Source: Asticcacaulis solisilvae
GTDB lineage: Bacteria; Pseudomonadota; Alphaproteobacteria; Caulobacterales; Caulobacteraceae
Assembly: GCF_017875235.1 (NCBI RefSeq)
Contig: NZ_JAGGMI010000003.1
Span: 62,001-126,000, forward strand
Length of the DNA: 64,000 bases
Direction: 5' to 3'
Shown here: positions 24,279 to 34,080 of the stretch, one piece after another
Layout: the number at the start of each line of letters is the position of its first letter
Position numbering within the stretch: position 1 is the stretch's first letter
Made by a program: the position numbers and the translations under genes
The notes under the pieces: model-generated
The model's input: only the letters and a program-made list of their open reading frames with translations
The model's database searches: none
Told to the model about the DNA's origin: nothing

Positions 24279-25916
24279 TCAGATCACCCCCGTGATCTTC
24301 AGCGCCACGCCGATATCGTGGTGCGCCGCCTCAGGCAACGTCACGTGCAGCCCCTTGGCGTCCTGGCGGAAGCTCAGCGGTGCGTCGCGGCCCACGGCCT
24401 CGACGCGGCGGACGTGGCCCGCCTTGCCCTTGGCCAATGACGCGACCGACACGGAGCCATTGGGCCGCCCAAGCGTAATGGCGTAGAGCGTCTTGCCCTT
24501 GGTGGTAAAGCGGATGTCGGCGGCGGTGAATGGCTTCTGCCGCCCTTCGCCAAACATGCCGGCGCCGACCTCGGTCGGGCCTTCGCCGAAGACGCGCCAC
24601 GGCCGCGTGCCGTAGATAGCCTCGGAAAACCGGCCCATCCATTCGCCGATGCCTTCGACGATGCGGCGCTCTTCGCTGTCGATCGAGCCGTCGCCGCGCA
24701 CCGGAATGCTCAGCAGCAGGTTGCCGTTCTTGGAGACGATGTCGCACAGGCGGTGAATGACCGCCGCGGCCGGCAGATAGCGCTTTTCTTCATAGACCCT
24801 GCGGTTGTAGTGCCAATCACCGATGCAGGTATCGGTCTGCCACGGCTGATCGCTGATGCCGGCTCGGAAGCCGCGTTCGACATCGGCGACGTAGCCGCCG
24901 CCCGGCGTGCCCTGTGGCTTGATGTTGATGACGCCGTCCAGCTTACCGTGGCGCTTGATCGAGGCATTGTAGTAATGCGCGGCGATATCGAGCCCCGCCT
25001 GCCCCAGCGGCAGGTCGAAATTGTCGAAATAGACCAGGTCCGGATCGTAGCTGTCGATCAGGTCCTTGCAGCGCAGGTACCATTGCCGCGTGAAGGCGGG
25101 ATTGTTGAGTGGTGCAGCCTCGTTCCAGACGCGGTCGTTTTTCTCGTGCCAGTCATAAGCCTCGGCCTTGGTCTTGATCCCCGCGGGCAGGGGCATGGTC
25201 GCCCCGGTATAAAGCTCCTGCGGGTCCAGCCCTTCCCACCACTGGCCCTTGCCATCAATCTTGTAACGGCGCCAGGCGTCGTAGCGCTCGCCGGCGCGCG
25301 GACCTTCGGGGTCATACCCATAGGCGGTCTGATACCAGTGCCAGGCGTGCGCCGAATGGTTCGAAACGCCGAACCTCAGGCCGTGCTTGCGCGCAGCCTT
25401 GGCCCAGCCGCCGATAATATCCTTCTTCGGCCCGATGCGCGTCGAATTCCAGTCGTGGAACTTCGAAGCGTACATGTCGAAATTGTCGTGGTGGTTGGCC
25501 ATGGCGACGAAATACTTCGCCCCGGCCCTGGCATAGAGGTCCAACAGACCGTCCGGATCCCAGTTTTCCGCCTTCCAGCGCGGATAGAAGTCCATGAAGC
25601 CAAAGTCGGCCGGGTGACCATAGGTCTTCACGTGATGCTCGTAGACCGGGTTGCCCTGCAGGTACATGCTGCGGGCATACCAGTCACCGAACTCAGGCAC
25701 GCATTGCGGCCCCCAGTGCGCCCACAGGCCGAACTTGGCGTCACGGAACCAGTCGGGCGCGCGGTAATTCGCGGCCAGCGACGCCCAGTCCGGTTTGAAC
25801 GGTCCGTCCGCAATGTCGGCGAAGCCCGGCTCCGCCAGGTCGGCGGCATGGGCGGACGCGGCGGAAGCGAGCGTAAGGCCCGCCGTCGCCTGCAGGAGGT
25901 GGCGTTTGGTCAGCAT
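24279..25916 (-). CDS. alpha-L-fucosidase, GH29 family
   Basis: 545 residues from ATG 25916, with AGGAACGGA upstream. An N-terminal signal peptide (MLTKRHLLQATAGLTLASAA ending ASAHA) sends it to the periplasm. The catalytic domain has FGLWAHWGPQCVPEFGDWYA, YFVAMANHHDNFDMY, FGVSNHSAHAWHWY and DPDLVYFDNFDLPL, where the Asp after YF is the expected nucleophile of GH29. A C-terminal beta domain has LYAITLGRP. It releases fucose from glycans. A perfect dyad at 25958-25980 is a likely operator, but no regulator or transporter is adjacent. Confidence 0.9.
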   Translation of the reverse strand: MLTKRHLLQATAGLTLASAASAHAADLAEPGFADIADGPFKPDWASLAANYRAPDWFRDAKFGLWAHWGPQCVPEFGDWYARSMYLQGNPVYEHHVKTYGHPADFGFMDFYPRWKAENWDPDGLLDLYARAGAKYFVAMANHHDNFDMYASKFHDWNSTRIGPKKDIIGGWAKAARKHGLRFGVSNHSAHAWHWYQTAYGYDPEGPRAGERYDAWRRYKIDGKGQWWEGLDPQELYTGATMPLPAGIKTKAEAYDWHEKNDRVWNEAAPLNNPAFTRQWYLRCKDLIDSYDPDLVYFDNFDLPLGQAGLDIAAHYYNASIKRHGKLDGVINIKPQGTPGGGYVADVERGFRAGISDQPWQTDTCIGDWHYNRRVYEEKRYLPAAAVIHRLCDIVSKNGNLLLSIPVRGDGSIDSEERRIVEGIGEWMGRFSEAIYGTRPWRVFGEGPTEVGAGMFGEGRQKPFTAADIRFTTKGKTLYAITLGRPNGSVSVASLAKGKAGHVRRVEAVGRDAPLSFRQDAKGLHVTLPEAAHHDIGVALKITGVI

Positions 25917-25957
25917 GATTTCCGTTCCTGTCGGCAATTTATAGCCATATTTAAAAA

Positions 25958-25980
25958 CATGTTTCCTATATGGAAACATG
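25958..25980. promoter_or_regulatory. operator-like dyad upstream of fucosidase
   Basis: CATGTTTCC-N5-GGAAACATG, a perfect 9-bp inverted repeat, 42 bases before the fucosidase ATG and directly after the methyltransferase stop. Suits a GntR- or LacI-type repressor. Confidence 0.6.
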
Positions 25981-25984
25981 CCTG

Positions 25985-26674
25985 TCAAGGACCGGCGGGC
26001 TTCTCGAACGTCCAGATGCGGATCATGGCGCGGCCGACATGGCGAATCCAGTCGCGATTCAGCCCGGCCAGGGCTTCGCCGCCGAAGACGTCGGTATGGG
26101 TGAGCAGCCGCAAGCCCGCTTGGCTCGCAGTTGCACGAATGTCGGCCTCGCTGTGGGCAAAGCTTTGCAGCTTGACGGCCCGACCGTCGCGATCGACAAA
26201 GTTTGCTTGCGTTCCGCCAGCGATCCGGTCGGGGTGAATTTCCGAAATGTAGAAGCCGCCGCCGGGCGTGAGCAGGTCCGCGACGCGAGCAAAGAAAACA
26301 GCAGGATCGTTGATATGCTCCAGCACCAGCGCGGTCACCACGGCGTCGAATGGCCCCGGCGGCGGCGCCGTCAGGATATCGCCTTCGATCAACGCGACAT
26401 CGAGGCTGGAAAGCTTCTCCCGCGCCACCGCCAGCATGCCGGGCGACAGGTCGATGCCGGTGACGCGATTGCCTGCCCTGGCCAGCCGGATGGTGTGGCG
26501 GCCGGTGCCACAGCCGATATCGAGGACGCGCAGGCCTGATAGATGCGCATAGACCGGCGGAAAATACAGGTCGTCGATGGCAACGGTCGAGTTGACATAG
26601 CCGTCATAGAGCTCCGCCCAGCGGTCATAGCTTTCGCGGTTCGTGGTCGAAATGGGAGATTCGGATTGCGTCAT
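25985..26674 (-). CDS. class I SAM-dependent methyltransferase
   Basis: 229 residues. Motif I LRVLDIGCGTGRHTIRLARA, motif II GIDLSPGMLAVAREKL, post-II LIEGDILTAPPPGPFDAVVT and LEHINDPAVFF, and LLTPGGGFYISEIHP identify a methyltransferase_11/25 fold. Substrate is not evident. ATG 26674 fits the family; the frame extends to 26767 without homology. Confidence 0.85.
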   Translation of the reverse strand: MTQSESPISTTNRESYDRWAELYDGYVNSTVAIDDLYFPPVYAHLSGLRVLDIGCGTGRHTIRLARAGNRVTGIDLSPGMLAVAREKLSSLDVALIEGDILTAPPPGPFDAVVTALVLEHINDPAVFFARVADLLTPGGGFYISEIHPDRIAGGTQANFVDRDGRAVKLQSFAHSEADIRATASQAGLRLLTHTDVFGGEALAGLNRDWIRHVGRAMIRIWTFEKPAGP

Positions 26675-26816
26675 GGCAATGGCTCCATAGCACAGGCCGG
26701 GCTTACCCGCCGGCCGGTCTGGAGCGTGAATTATGTGACCGGATACCGGACCGCAGCGCCACTGCACGGGGTGTGTTTAGCGGGATGAAGAGTGCCTGTC
26801 CATACTGAACTCGCGC

Positions 26817-26846
26817 GTGCCGGACACTGTCATCAGTATCCGGCAC
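26817..26846 (-). terminator. stem-loop after the large RTX gene
   Basis: GTGCCGGA-N14-TCCGGCAC, 11 bases beyond the RTX stop; no T-run follows, so it may act as a 3' mRNA-stabilising structure rather than a true terminator. 26675-26816 holds nothing else I can identify. Confidence 0.5.
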
Positions 26847-26857
26847 GTCGACAAACA

Positions 26858-29800
26858 TTACATGAAGTACAGGTCGTCCTTGGTTACACTACCGACGATC
26901 AGTGCGATATCGATGGCCGCGCCCGCCCCGGTGCCGTCGGCATCCCAGTAGAGCTGCCCCGTGGTGTCGTCCCAAATGAACTGAGCGTCCGTGCCCACCG
27001 ACGCAGTCCCGATGGTGAACTCCGAAGCCGACAGGGTGTGGCTGGCCGCGAAGCCGTAATCCGCGCCCGTGAACACCAGCCGGTCGGTGTCCTGTTCGAA
27101 GTCAGTGATCGTGTCGGTGCCGTTGGCTGCCGCGTCCGAGAAAACGAAGTCATCGGTATCGCCACCGCCGGTCAGGCTGTCATCGCCCACCCCGCCGGTC
27201 AGAATGTTGGCACCCGACGTACCGGTGATGGCGTTGTCGAGACCGTTCCCGGTGCCATTAGTTGCACCGCCGGTCAGAATGATGTTTTCGACATCGGCCG
27301 TCAGGGAGTAGTCCACCGAAGCGGTTACCGTGTCCGTCCCTTCGCTCGCAGCTTCGACCACCACGTCGCCAGCGTCATCGACGACATAACTGTCGTCGCC
27401 ATCGCCACCGGTGAGCGTGTCTGCACCTGCGCCGCCATCCAGGACATTGTTGCCGTTGGTGCCGGTAATGGCGTTGTCGAGCGCATTGCCCGTGCCGTTG
27501 GCCGCCAACCCCGTCAGGATCAGGTTTTCGACGTTGGCCGTCAGGGCGTAATCCACCGAAGCTGATACCGCATCCGTGCCTTCGCCGGACGCTTCGGTCA
27601 CCACGTCGCCAGCGTCATCGACGACATAGCTGTCGTCGCCGCCGCCACCGGTTAGCGTGTCCGCACCCGCGCTGCCATCCAGCGTGTCATTGCCGTCCCC
27701 GCCCGACAGGCTGTTGTTGCCCGCCGTCCCTATGATGGTGTTGGCCTGGCTGTTGCCCGTGCCGGACAACGCCGCGCCGGTCAGGATCAGGTGTTCGACC
27801 TCGGCTGTCAGGCCATAGTCGATGCCGGCTGAGACCGTGTCCGTGCCCTGGCCGGCTATTTCCACGACAACATCGCCGGCATCGTCAACGACGTAAGCGT
27901 CATTGCCCGCGCCGCCGCTGAGGCTGTCCGCGCCGACGCCGCCATCGAGACTGTCCTGGCCATTGCCGCCCGAAAGCGTGTCATTGCCATCGCCGCCCGA
28001 GAGGCTGTTATTGCCGCCATTGCCTGTCAGCGTGTTGTCGAGGGCGTTGCCGGTCGCCGATGTGTTGCCCGATCCCGACAGGATGACGGTTTCGATATTG
28101 GCCGTGGCGGTGTAGCTGATCGACGACGACACCGTATCCGCGCCTTCGCCGAGGGCTTCGACGACAGAGTCCGAAGCGCTGTCGACAGAGTAGAAGTCGT
28201 TTCCGAGCCCGCCGATCATGCTGTCGCTGCTTCCGCCACCGTTCAGCGTGTCGTTACCGTCACCGCCGATCAGCGTATCGTTGCCGCCTCCGCCGGACAG
28301 ACTGTTGTCGCCGCTGTTGCCGGTGAGCGTGTTGGCTTGGCTGTTGCCTGTGCTCGATATATTACCGGAGCCGGTCAGCACGACGTTTTCGACGTTCGCC
28401 GCCGCATTGAAGCTGACCGAGGCATGGATCGTATCGGTACCTTCGCTGGCGTTTTCGACCACCACTTCGCCAGCATCATCAACATAATAGGTATCGTTGC
28501 CCGCACCACCGTTCAGCGTATCCGCTCCCGCAGCCCCGTCCAGCGTGTTGGCCGAGGCATTGCCGGTGATGGCATTGGCCCCGGCATTGCCGGTGCCGTC
28601 GCTGGCCGAACCCAGCAGGGTCAGATGCTCGAAATCGGCCGCGAGGGTGTGGCTCAGGTGGGAGCGGACCATGTCAGTGCCTTCGCCTGCGTTTTCAACG
28701 ATGACGTCGCTACCGTTGTCGATGACGTAGGTGTCGTCGCCAAGTCCGCCGCTCAGGCTATCCGAGCCCAGGCCACCGTCCAGCGTATCATTGCCGTCAC
28801 CGCCGTTGAGCGTATTGTCGCCGTCATTGCCGGTGAGGACGTTGTCTGCGCTGTTGCCGGTTCCGGTCAGCGCCGCCGCACCGGTCAGCGTCAGGTTTTC
28901 GAAATTGGCGCCCAGGGCGTGCGAGGCATTGATAACGACCGTATCAGTGCCCGCGTTGGAGCCTTCGGTGAAGACATCGCCGGCGTCGTCGACGATATAT
29001 GTGTCGTCGCCCAGCCCGCCTGTGAGCGTATCGGCACCTGCGCCGCCGTCGAGAATATTATTCCCGCTGTTGCCATTGAGCACATTGCCGTTGTCATTTC
29101 CGGTGACATCGATGTTGCCGGAGCCCGTCAGATTCAGCGCTTCGATATTGTCTACGCCGGCCAGCGAATAGGAGGCGGTCGCCTCGATGGTGTCGTTGCC
29201 CTCACCCGCCAATTCGGTGACGATATCGCCGGTATTATCGACGCGGTAAAGATCGTCGCCGACTCCGCCAATCAGCGTGTCCACACCGCCGCCGCCATCG
29301 ACCGTATCGTTGCCGTCATGGCTTGTCAAAACGTTGGCGGCGACATTGCCTACCATGTCGTTGGCGACGCTGTTGCCTGTGCCGTTGATGGTGTCGGCAC
29401 CCGTCAGGGTCAGGTTTTCGAAGTTGGTCGCCAGGGTCCACGTGATGGAGGAACGGATACGATCGATGCCCTGCCCGGCCGTTTCTGTCAGCAGGTCAGC
29501 GATATTATCGACGCCGTACGTGTCATTGCCGGTGCTGCCGGTCAGGGTATCAACGCCGCCACCGCCATCCAGCCAGTCATTGCCGTCATACCCCAGCAGC
29601 GAGCTGTTGCCGGAATTGCCGAGGATGACGTTGTCGAGGACGTTACCGTAGCCATGGATATTGGCCGTACCTGTCTGTGTCAGGTTCTCAACATTGGCTT
29701 CGAGCGTATACCCCCTGTGGACATACACAAGGTCGGTGCCCCCATTGGGGTCCTCGAAGGTGCGATCGTTGAGATCGACCAAGGTCACATCAACGACAAA

Positions 29801-32221
29801 GGTGTCGTCACCCAGGCCGCCGTACATTGAGTCATAGCCGGTGCCGCCGTCGATGTAATCGTTGCCGCCGTTGCCAAACAGGAAGTCCCTGTCGCCGCCG
29901 TAGCCCATCAATATGTTATTGCCGCTGTTGCCATTAAGCTGGTTGTTGATGGCATTGCCGCTTGCATTGATGTCGGCGGTTCCGAGGAGAGTAATGCGGT
30001 CCAGGTTTGCGTCGGCCACAAGACTGAAATAGGTATAGGCGTGGTCTGCGCCCGCGCCACCGATTACCACATCACCAATATTATCGACCATATAGGCATC
30101 CTGACCGCCGCCGCCGACCATGGTGTCGGCGCCTTCGCCGCCGTCAAGATCATCGTCCCCGGTCCCACCTTCCAGGCGGTCGGCACCCTCATAGCCGAAA
30201 AGTGTGTCGTTTCCTTCGTTGCCGTACAGCGTGTTGTCACCCGACGTTCCGCGCATGATATTGGCCGCCTTGTTGGCATGGCCGACAAGATTACCCGTGC
30301 CAGTCAGGATCAGTTCGTCGATATTGTCGCTCAGGTCGTAGGTCACCGATGAATAAACGATATCCCAACCATGGGCTGGCAAGGTTTCCTGAATAACATC
30401 GTACCAGGAGTCGACATAATAGACGTCATCCTGCGACAGGCCGATCATGGTATCATCGCCCACGCCGCCGTCCAGCGTATCGGCACCGATATAACCGTGC
30501 AGCACATCATTGCCGCCACCACCTGTGATGAGGTTGGCGCCGGAATTGCCGATGATTACGTTAGCGACGGCTGTGCCCGTGATGTCGGCGCTTATGGTAT
30601 CCGTCGCCGTCAGCGTCAGGTTTTCGATATTGGCGAGGGTGTTCATATCGGTGGAGAATGAGGTGTAGACAGTGTCCGCCCCCTCACCCGCCGCTTCGAC
30701 GACAACGTCACCGAGATGGTCGATATAGAAGGCATCATTGCCTGTTCCGCCCGTCATCGTATCCGCGCCGGTCCCGCCATACAGGGTGTCGTTGCCCCCG
30801 GACCCGATGAGGTTGTCCGCTCCGTCGAGGCCGTACAGCGTGTCATTGTCCGCACCTCCGTCAACAATGTCATCACCTGCATCGCCACTGATGAAGTCGG
30901 TTCCGGCCGAGCCCCACAGGGTGTCGTTGCCGCCGCCCGCGTAGATGGTGTCGTTGCCGGCCCCGCCATCAATGGTTTCGTGCGCGACCGTGCCATAGTA
31001 TTTTTCGGCGCCGCCGCTGACAGTTGTATTGGTGAAGACCTGCTGGTGCACGTCACCCAGTGACTGATAATGCACCCAGGCCGCGACAAAATTGCCGTTC
31101 TCGGTCTCGGCAAAGACAGGATGAACCTGACTTCCGGTCAACTGGGTATTGACCAGGGTCTCAAAGCCCACCGTATTCCCGTCAGCGTCGTAACGCTGCA
31201 TATAGGTGCCGTAGGGCAGGCTGGAGACGACGTCCTGGTTCTTACTGGTCCAACCTATGACGAAACCTCCGTCGGCCAGGGCCGTGACCCGGCCGTAATT
31301 CTGGTTTTCTGCCGTGTAGGTATTGACCCGGAACTCTGCTCCCAGCGCGTTGTCGGCCGAGTCGAAACGTTGCGCATAAACACCCAGATCGCTACCGTCC
31401 TGCCCGTAGCTGCTCCAGGTGATGACGTAGGTGTCGTTGTTCAGCACCGCGACAAATGGAATCCCCTGATCGCTGGTGGTATAGGTGTTGATACGCCTTT
31501 CGGATCCCACCGCAACGCCGCTGGCATTAAACCGCTGGGCATAAACGCCCCAGGTCGAGCCGTCCTGAAGGTAGCTGGCCCAGGTGATGACATAGCTGCC
31601 GTCGCTGAAGGCAGCGACGGACTGGTTGGTTTGGGCATTGGCCGTGGTGGTGTTAATTCGGGTCTCCCCTCCGGCCGCAGCGCCCGACAGCTCGTAACGC
31701 TGAGCGAAGATGCCGGAGGAATCGACCTGGCCGGTCTGCGCGCCGTTGCCTTCCCAGGTGACGATAAAGCCGTTCGCGCCCAGATCACTGATCTGCAAAC
31801 CCAGCAGCGGCTCGGTCGTTGCCAGCCCCTGATTGCCGGCTGTAGTCGTGTTGACGCGGAACTCCGAGCCCTGCGTCGTGCCATCCGAATTGAACCGCTG
31901 GGCGTAAATCCCTGCCCCTGGCCCGTCCTGACCATTGCTGACCCAGGCAACCACGTAGTCGCCGTCGTCCAGGCGCGCGACCGTCGGCGTCGTCTGCTCA
32001 CCCGCGGTCGTGGTGTTGACGCGGGTTTCGGCGCCAACCTTGGTTCCGGCATTGTCAAAGCGTTGCTGGTAAATGCCATGGCCGGATCCGTCCTGGCCGC
32101 TGCTCTGCCATATGAGCGTATAGCCGCCCCCCGGATGCGTGACGATCTTGTGATCGAACTGGTTGCTTGTCACGTAGGTGTTGGCGGTTGTGACCGCACC
32201 GGCCGTATAGGCAGTGACCAT
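26858..32221 (-). CDS. giant RTX-repeat secreted protein (1787 aa)
   Basis: Residues about 15-380 are seven tandem repeats of roughly 53 residues, each with WSSxGQDGSGxGIYAQRF, VGxExRVNTxT and a VAxLxDGxYVVTW strand. From about 400 to 1690 there are more than 20 blocks of hemolysin-type calcium-binding nonapeptides (GGxGNDTLxGGxGxD) alternating with the linker YVVDDAGDVVVEAAxEGTDT. The C-terminal region (FIWDDTTGQLYWDADGTGAG, ending DDLYFM) is the usual type I secretion signal module. No signal peptide. Ribosome site AGGGGA is seven bases before the ATG. Likely a cell-surface or matrix protein folded by external calcium; no transporter is in the window. Confidence 0.9.
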   Translation of the reverse strand: MVTAYTAGAVTTANTYVTSNQFDHKIVTHPGGGYTLIWQSSGQDGSGHGIYQQRFDNAGTKVGAETRVNTTTAGEQTTPTVARLDDGDYVVAWVSNGQDGPGAGIYAQRFNSDGTTQGSEFRVNTTTAGNQGLATTEPLLGLQISDLGANGFIVTWEGNGAQTGQVDSSGIFAQRYELSGAAAGGETRINTTTANAQTNQSVAAFSDGSYVITWASYLQDGSTWGVYAQRFNASGVAVGSERRINTYTTSDQGIPFVAVLNNDTYVITWSSYGQDGSDLGVYAQRFDSADNALGAEFRVNTYTAENQNYGRVTALADGGFVIGWTSKNQDVVSSLPYGTYMQRYDADGNTVGFETLVNTQLTGSQVHPVFAETENGNFVAAWVHYQSLGDVHQQVFTNTTVSGGAEKYYGTVAHETIDGGAGNDTIYAGGGNDTLWGSAGTDFISGDAGDDIVDGGADNDTLYGLDGADNLIGSGGNDTLYGGTGADTMTGGTGNDAFYIDHLGDVVVEAAGEGADTVYTSFSTDMNTLANIENLTLTATDTISADITGTAVANVIIGNSGANLITGGGGNDVLHGYIGADTLDGGVGDDTMIGLSQDDVYYVDSWYDVIQETLPAHGWDIVYSSVTYDLSDNIDELILTGTGNLVGHANKAANIMRGTSGDNTLYGNEGNDTLFGYEGADRLEGGTGDDDLDGGEGADTMVGGGGQDAYMVDNIGDVVIGGAGADHAYTYFSLVADANLDRITLLGTADINASGNAINNQLNGNSGNNILMGYGGDRDFLFGNGGNDYIDGGTGYDSMYGGLGDDTFVVDVTLVDLNDRTFEDPNGGTDLVYVHRGYTLEANVENLTQTGTANIHGYGNVLDNVILGNSGNSSLLGYDGNDWLDGGGGVDTLTGSTGNDTYGVDNIADLLTETAGQGIDRIRSSITWTLATNFENLTLTGADTINGTGNSVANDMVGNVAANVLTSHDGNDTVDGGGGVDTLIGGVGDDLYRVDNTGDIVTELAGEGNDTIEATASYSLAGVDNIEALNLTGSGNIDVTGNDNGNVLNGNSGNNILDGGAGADTLTGGLGDDTYIVDDAGDVFTEGSNAGTDTVVINASHALGANFENLTLTGAAALTGTGNSADNVLTGNDGDNTLNGGDGNDTLDGGLGSDSLSGGLGDDTYVIDNGSDVIVENAGEGTDMVRSHLSHTLAADFEHLTLLGSASDGTGNAGANAITGNASANTLDGAAGADTLNGGAGNDTYYVDDAGEVVVENASEGTDTIHASVSFNAAANVENVVLTGSGNISSTGNSQANTLTGNSGDNSLSGGGGNDTLIGGDGNDTLNGGGSSDSMIGGLGNDFYSVDSASDSVVEALGEGADTVSSSISYTATANIETVILSGSGNTSATGNALDNTLTGNGGNNSLSGGDGNDTLSGGNGQDSLDGGVGADSLSGGAGNDAYVVDDAGDVVVEIAGQGTDTVSAGIDYGLTAEVEHLILTGAALSGTGNSQANTIIGTAGNNSLSGGDGNDTLDGSAGADTLTGGGGDDSYVVDDAGDVVTEASGEGTDAVSASVDYALTANVENLILTGLAANGTGNALDNAITGTNGNNVLDGGAGADTLTGGDGDDSYVVDDAGDVVVEAASEGTDTVTASVDYSLTADVENIILTGGATNGTGNGLDNAITGTSGANILTGGVGDDSLTGGGDTDDFVFSDAAANGTDTITDFEQDTDRLVFTGADYGFAASHTLSASEFTIGTASVGTDAQFIWDDTTGQLYWDADGTGAGAAIDIALIVGSVTKDDLYFM

Positions 32222-32356
32222 TTAAAATTCCCCTGTAAGCAAGCGCGAGCGCTTCATTGCCTCGCCCGTTGGGGAATACGGTAACACCGGTTTGCGACGG
32301 TTACTTGCTGAAAATCGCGTTAAGGACGAAGTTTCCACATACAAGTCATGCGGATT

Positions 32357-32372
32357 GATAACGATCGTTATC
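32357..32372. promoter_or_regulatory. 16-base perfect palindrome upstream of RTX gene
   Basis: GATAACGATCGTTATC, extended by imperfect CGGAT/ATCCG flanks, 136 bases before the RTX ATG and just after the sugar dehydrogenase stop. Shape typical of LacI/GntR-type operators. Confidence 0.6.
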
Positions 32373-32377
32373 CGTGC

Positions 32378-33709
32378 CTACCTCACCCTCAGTTGCGTGT
32401 CCGGCGTGACGCGCCAGACCGTATTGCCGGCGTCATCCGCCACCAAAAGCGCGCCGTCGATATCCTGAGCCACGCCGACCGGCCGGCCGCGCGCCTTGCC
32501 GTCGGGCCCTAAAAACCCGGTCAGCACGTCCTGCGGCATGCCCGAAGGCTGGCCGCCCGAAAACGGCACGAATATCACCTTGTAACCCGACGGCGGATTG
32601 CGGTTCCACGATCCGTGCTGGCCGACAAAGGCCCCGTTCTTGTAGCCTTCCGACAACAGCCCACCCGTATAGAAGGTCAGGCCCAATGAGGCCGTATGCG
32701 CGCCCAAGGCAAAGTCCGGCTTGATGGCGGACGCCACCTTGGCCGGGTCCTGCGGCTTCACCCGCGTATCGACGATCTGGCCATAATAGCTGTAGGGCCA
32801 GCCGTAGAACCCGCCCGGCTTCACCGAGGTCATGTAATCGGGCACCAGATCCGAGCCGATCTCGTCGCGCTCATTGACCACGGTCCACAATGCGCCGGTT
32901 TCCGGGTTCCACGCCATGCCGACCGGATTGCGCAGGCCGCTGGCGAACAGCCGTGTCGCCCCTGTGGCCGCGTCGATTTCCAGGATCGCGGCGCGGTTGG
33001 ATTCCGCCGCCATGCCGTTTTCGGCGACGTTGGAGTTCGAGCCCACCGACACATAGAGCTTGCCGCCGTCCTTCGACGCAATCAGCCCCTTGGTCCAGTG
33101 ATGGTTGATCGGCCCGCCCGGCAGGTCGGCGACCTTGGTGGCCGGACCGGTGATGGCCGTATCGCCTTCGTGATAGGTATAGCGGACAAGGCTGTCGGTA
33201 TTGGCGACATAGAGCTGGTCGCCGATCAGCGCCATGCCGAACGGCGAGTTGAGATTCTGCAGGAAGACGACCTGAAGCTCGGCCGCGCCGTCGTGATTGG
33301 CATCGCGCAAGAGCGTGATACGGTTGGGGCTGCCGCGATTGGAGCCCGCCTTCTTCATCAGCATCTTCATGAAAAAGCCGCGGATGCTGTTGTCTTCCTT
33401 TGGCTTGGGCGGGGCGTCGCTTTCGGCCACCAGCACGTCGCCGTTCGGCAGGACATGGAGCCAGCGCGGGTGGGTCAGGTTGCGCGCGAAGGCTTCGACC
33501 TGCAGGCCAGGCGCGGGCGTCGGCGCCTGGTCGATCGTCCAGCCGGCGACCTCGGCGATCTTGACCGTCGGCACCAGGGTTTTCACGGGCTTGGGCAGTT
33601 TCGGATTGACGCCCATGCCATCTTCGGGACGCAGGGTCGCGGTTTCGCCGCAGCCGGTGAGCACGAGCGCGACACCGAGCAGCAGAAGCTTTTTCATGGG
33701 CCGGTTCAT
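32378..33709 (-). CDS. PQQ-dependent sugar dehydrogenase (sorbosone dehydrogenase-like) lipoprotein
   Basis: 443 residues from ATG 33709 (AGGATCAGG upstream). The start MNRPMKKLLLLGVALVLTGC has a lipobox (LTGC), so it is anchored to a membrane facing the periplasm. The beta-propeller of the glucose/sorbosone dehydrogenase family is seen in HPRWLHVLPNGDVLVAESDA, RITLLRDANHDG, GLIASKDGGKLYVSVGSNSN, LFASGLRNPVGMAWNPETG, WTVVNERDEIGSDLVPDYMT and HGSWNRNPPSGYKV. It oxidises a sugar or polyol with PQQ. The Csp-like gene lies 11 bases upstream in the same operon. Confidence 0.85.
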   Translation of the reverse strand: MNRPMKKLLLLGVALVLTGCGETATLRPEDGMGVNPKLPKPVKTLVPTVKIAEVAGWTIDQAPTPAPGLQVEAFARNLTHPRWLHVLPNGDVLVAESDAPPKPKEDNSIRGFFMKMLMKKAGSNRGSPNRITLLRDANHDGAAELQVVFLQNLNSPFGMALIGDQLYVANTDSLVRYTYHEGDTAITGPATKVADLPGGPINHHWTKGLIASKDGGKLYVSVGSNSNVAENGMAAESNRAAILEIDAATGATRLFASGLRNPVGMAWNPETGALWTVVNERDEIGSDLVPDYMTSVKPGGFYGWPYSYYGQIVDTRVKPQDPAKVASAIKPDFALGAHTASLGLTFYTGGLLSEGYKNGAFVGQHGSWNRNPPSGYKVIFVPFSGGQPSGMPQDVLTGFLGPDGKARGRPVGVAQDIDGALLVADDAGNTVWRVTPDTQLRVR

Positions 33710-33720
33710 GGGGCCTGATC

Positions 33721-34080
33721 CTATGTAAGCGCCGCCACCTTCGCGTGGCTCATCTCCCTGCATACGTGGCCGCAGCGCTGGCAGATCTCGGCGCAGGCCA
33801 GCATTTCCGCACCCCCGACGGTTTCGCAGGAGATGGCGCAGGCGTCGCAGACGTCGGCGCAGGCCAGGCACGTCGCCATGTGCAGCTCAGAGCCGCGCGT
33901 CAGGAAGTCGGCGCAGGTCTGGCACATCTGGATGCAGTCGGCCATGATCTTCACATGGGCGGGCGCGGCGTGGGCGCCGCCCATCTGAAGGCAATGATTA
34001 TAAAGGGTTGTCTGGCACGTGTCGCGGCATTGCCAGCACAGCTCGATACAGGCCCGGGACGCGTTGGGATCGTGATGCAT
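33721..34080 (-). CDS. cysteine-rich four-helix copper-binding protein (Csp/DUF326-like)
   Basis: 119 residues with 17 cysteines in CxxC/CxxxC spacing along helices (CIELCWQCRDTC, CIQMCQTC, CLACADVCDACAISC, CAEICQRCGHVC), the pattern of copper storage proteins of the Csp/DUF326 group. No signal peptide, so it resembles the cytosolic Csp3 type. It precedes the PQQ dehydrogenase gene by 11 bases, which suggests co-transcription. Copper binding is inferred from the family. Confidence 0.85.
   Translation of the reverse strand: MHHDPNASRACIELCWQCRDTCQTTLYNHCLQMGGAHAAPAHVKIMADCIQMCQTCADFLTRGSELHMATCLACADVCDACAISCETVGGAEMLACAEICQRCGHVCREMSHAKVAALT

Noticed and set aside
28337-29830. 497-codon open frame on the plus strand
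   Set aside because: Antisense to the RTX repeats; its regular repeats mirror the nonapeptides of the real gene.
26858-32221. Regularly spaced repeats that could look like a CRISPR array
   Set aside because: The periodicity is coding (hemolysin-type nonapeptides and 53-residue repeats) and the units diverge; no spacer/repeat pattern and no cas genes.
33710-33871. 54-residue extension before the PQQ dehydrogenase
   Set aside because: It would remove the lipoprotein signal and overlap the Csp-like gene.
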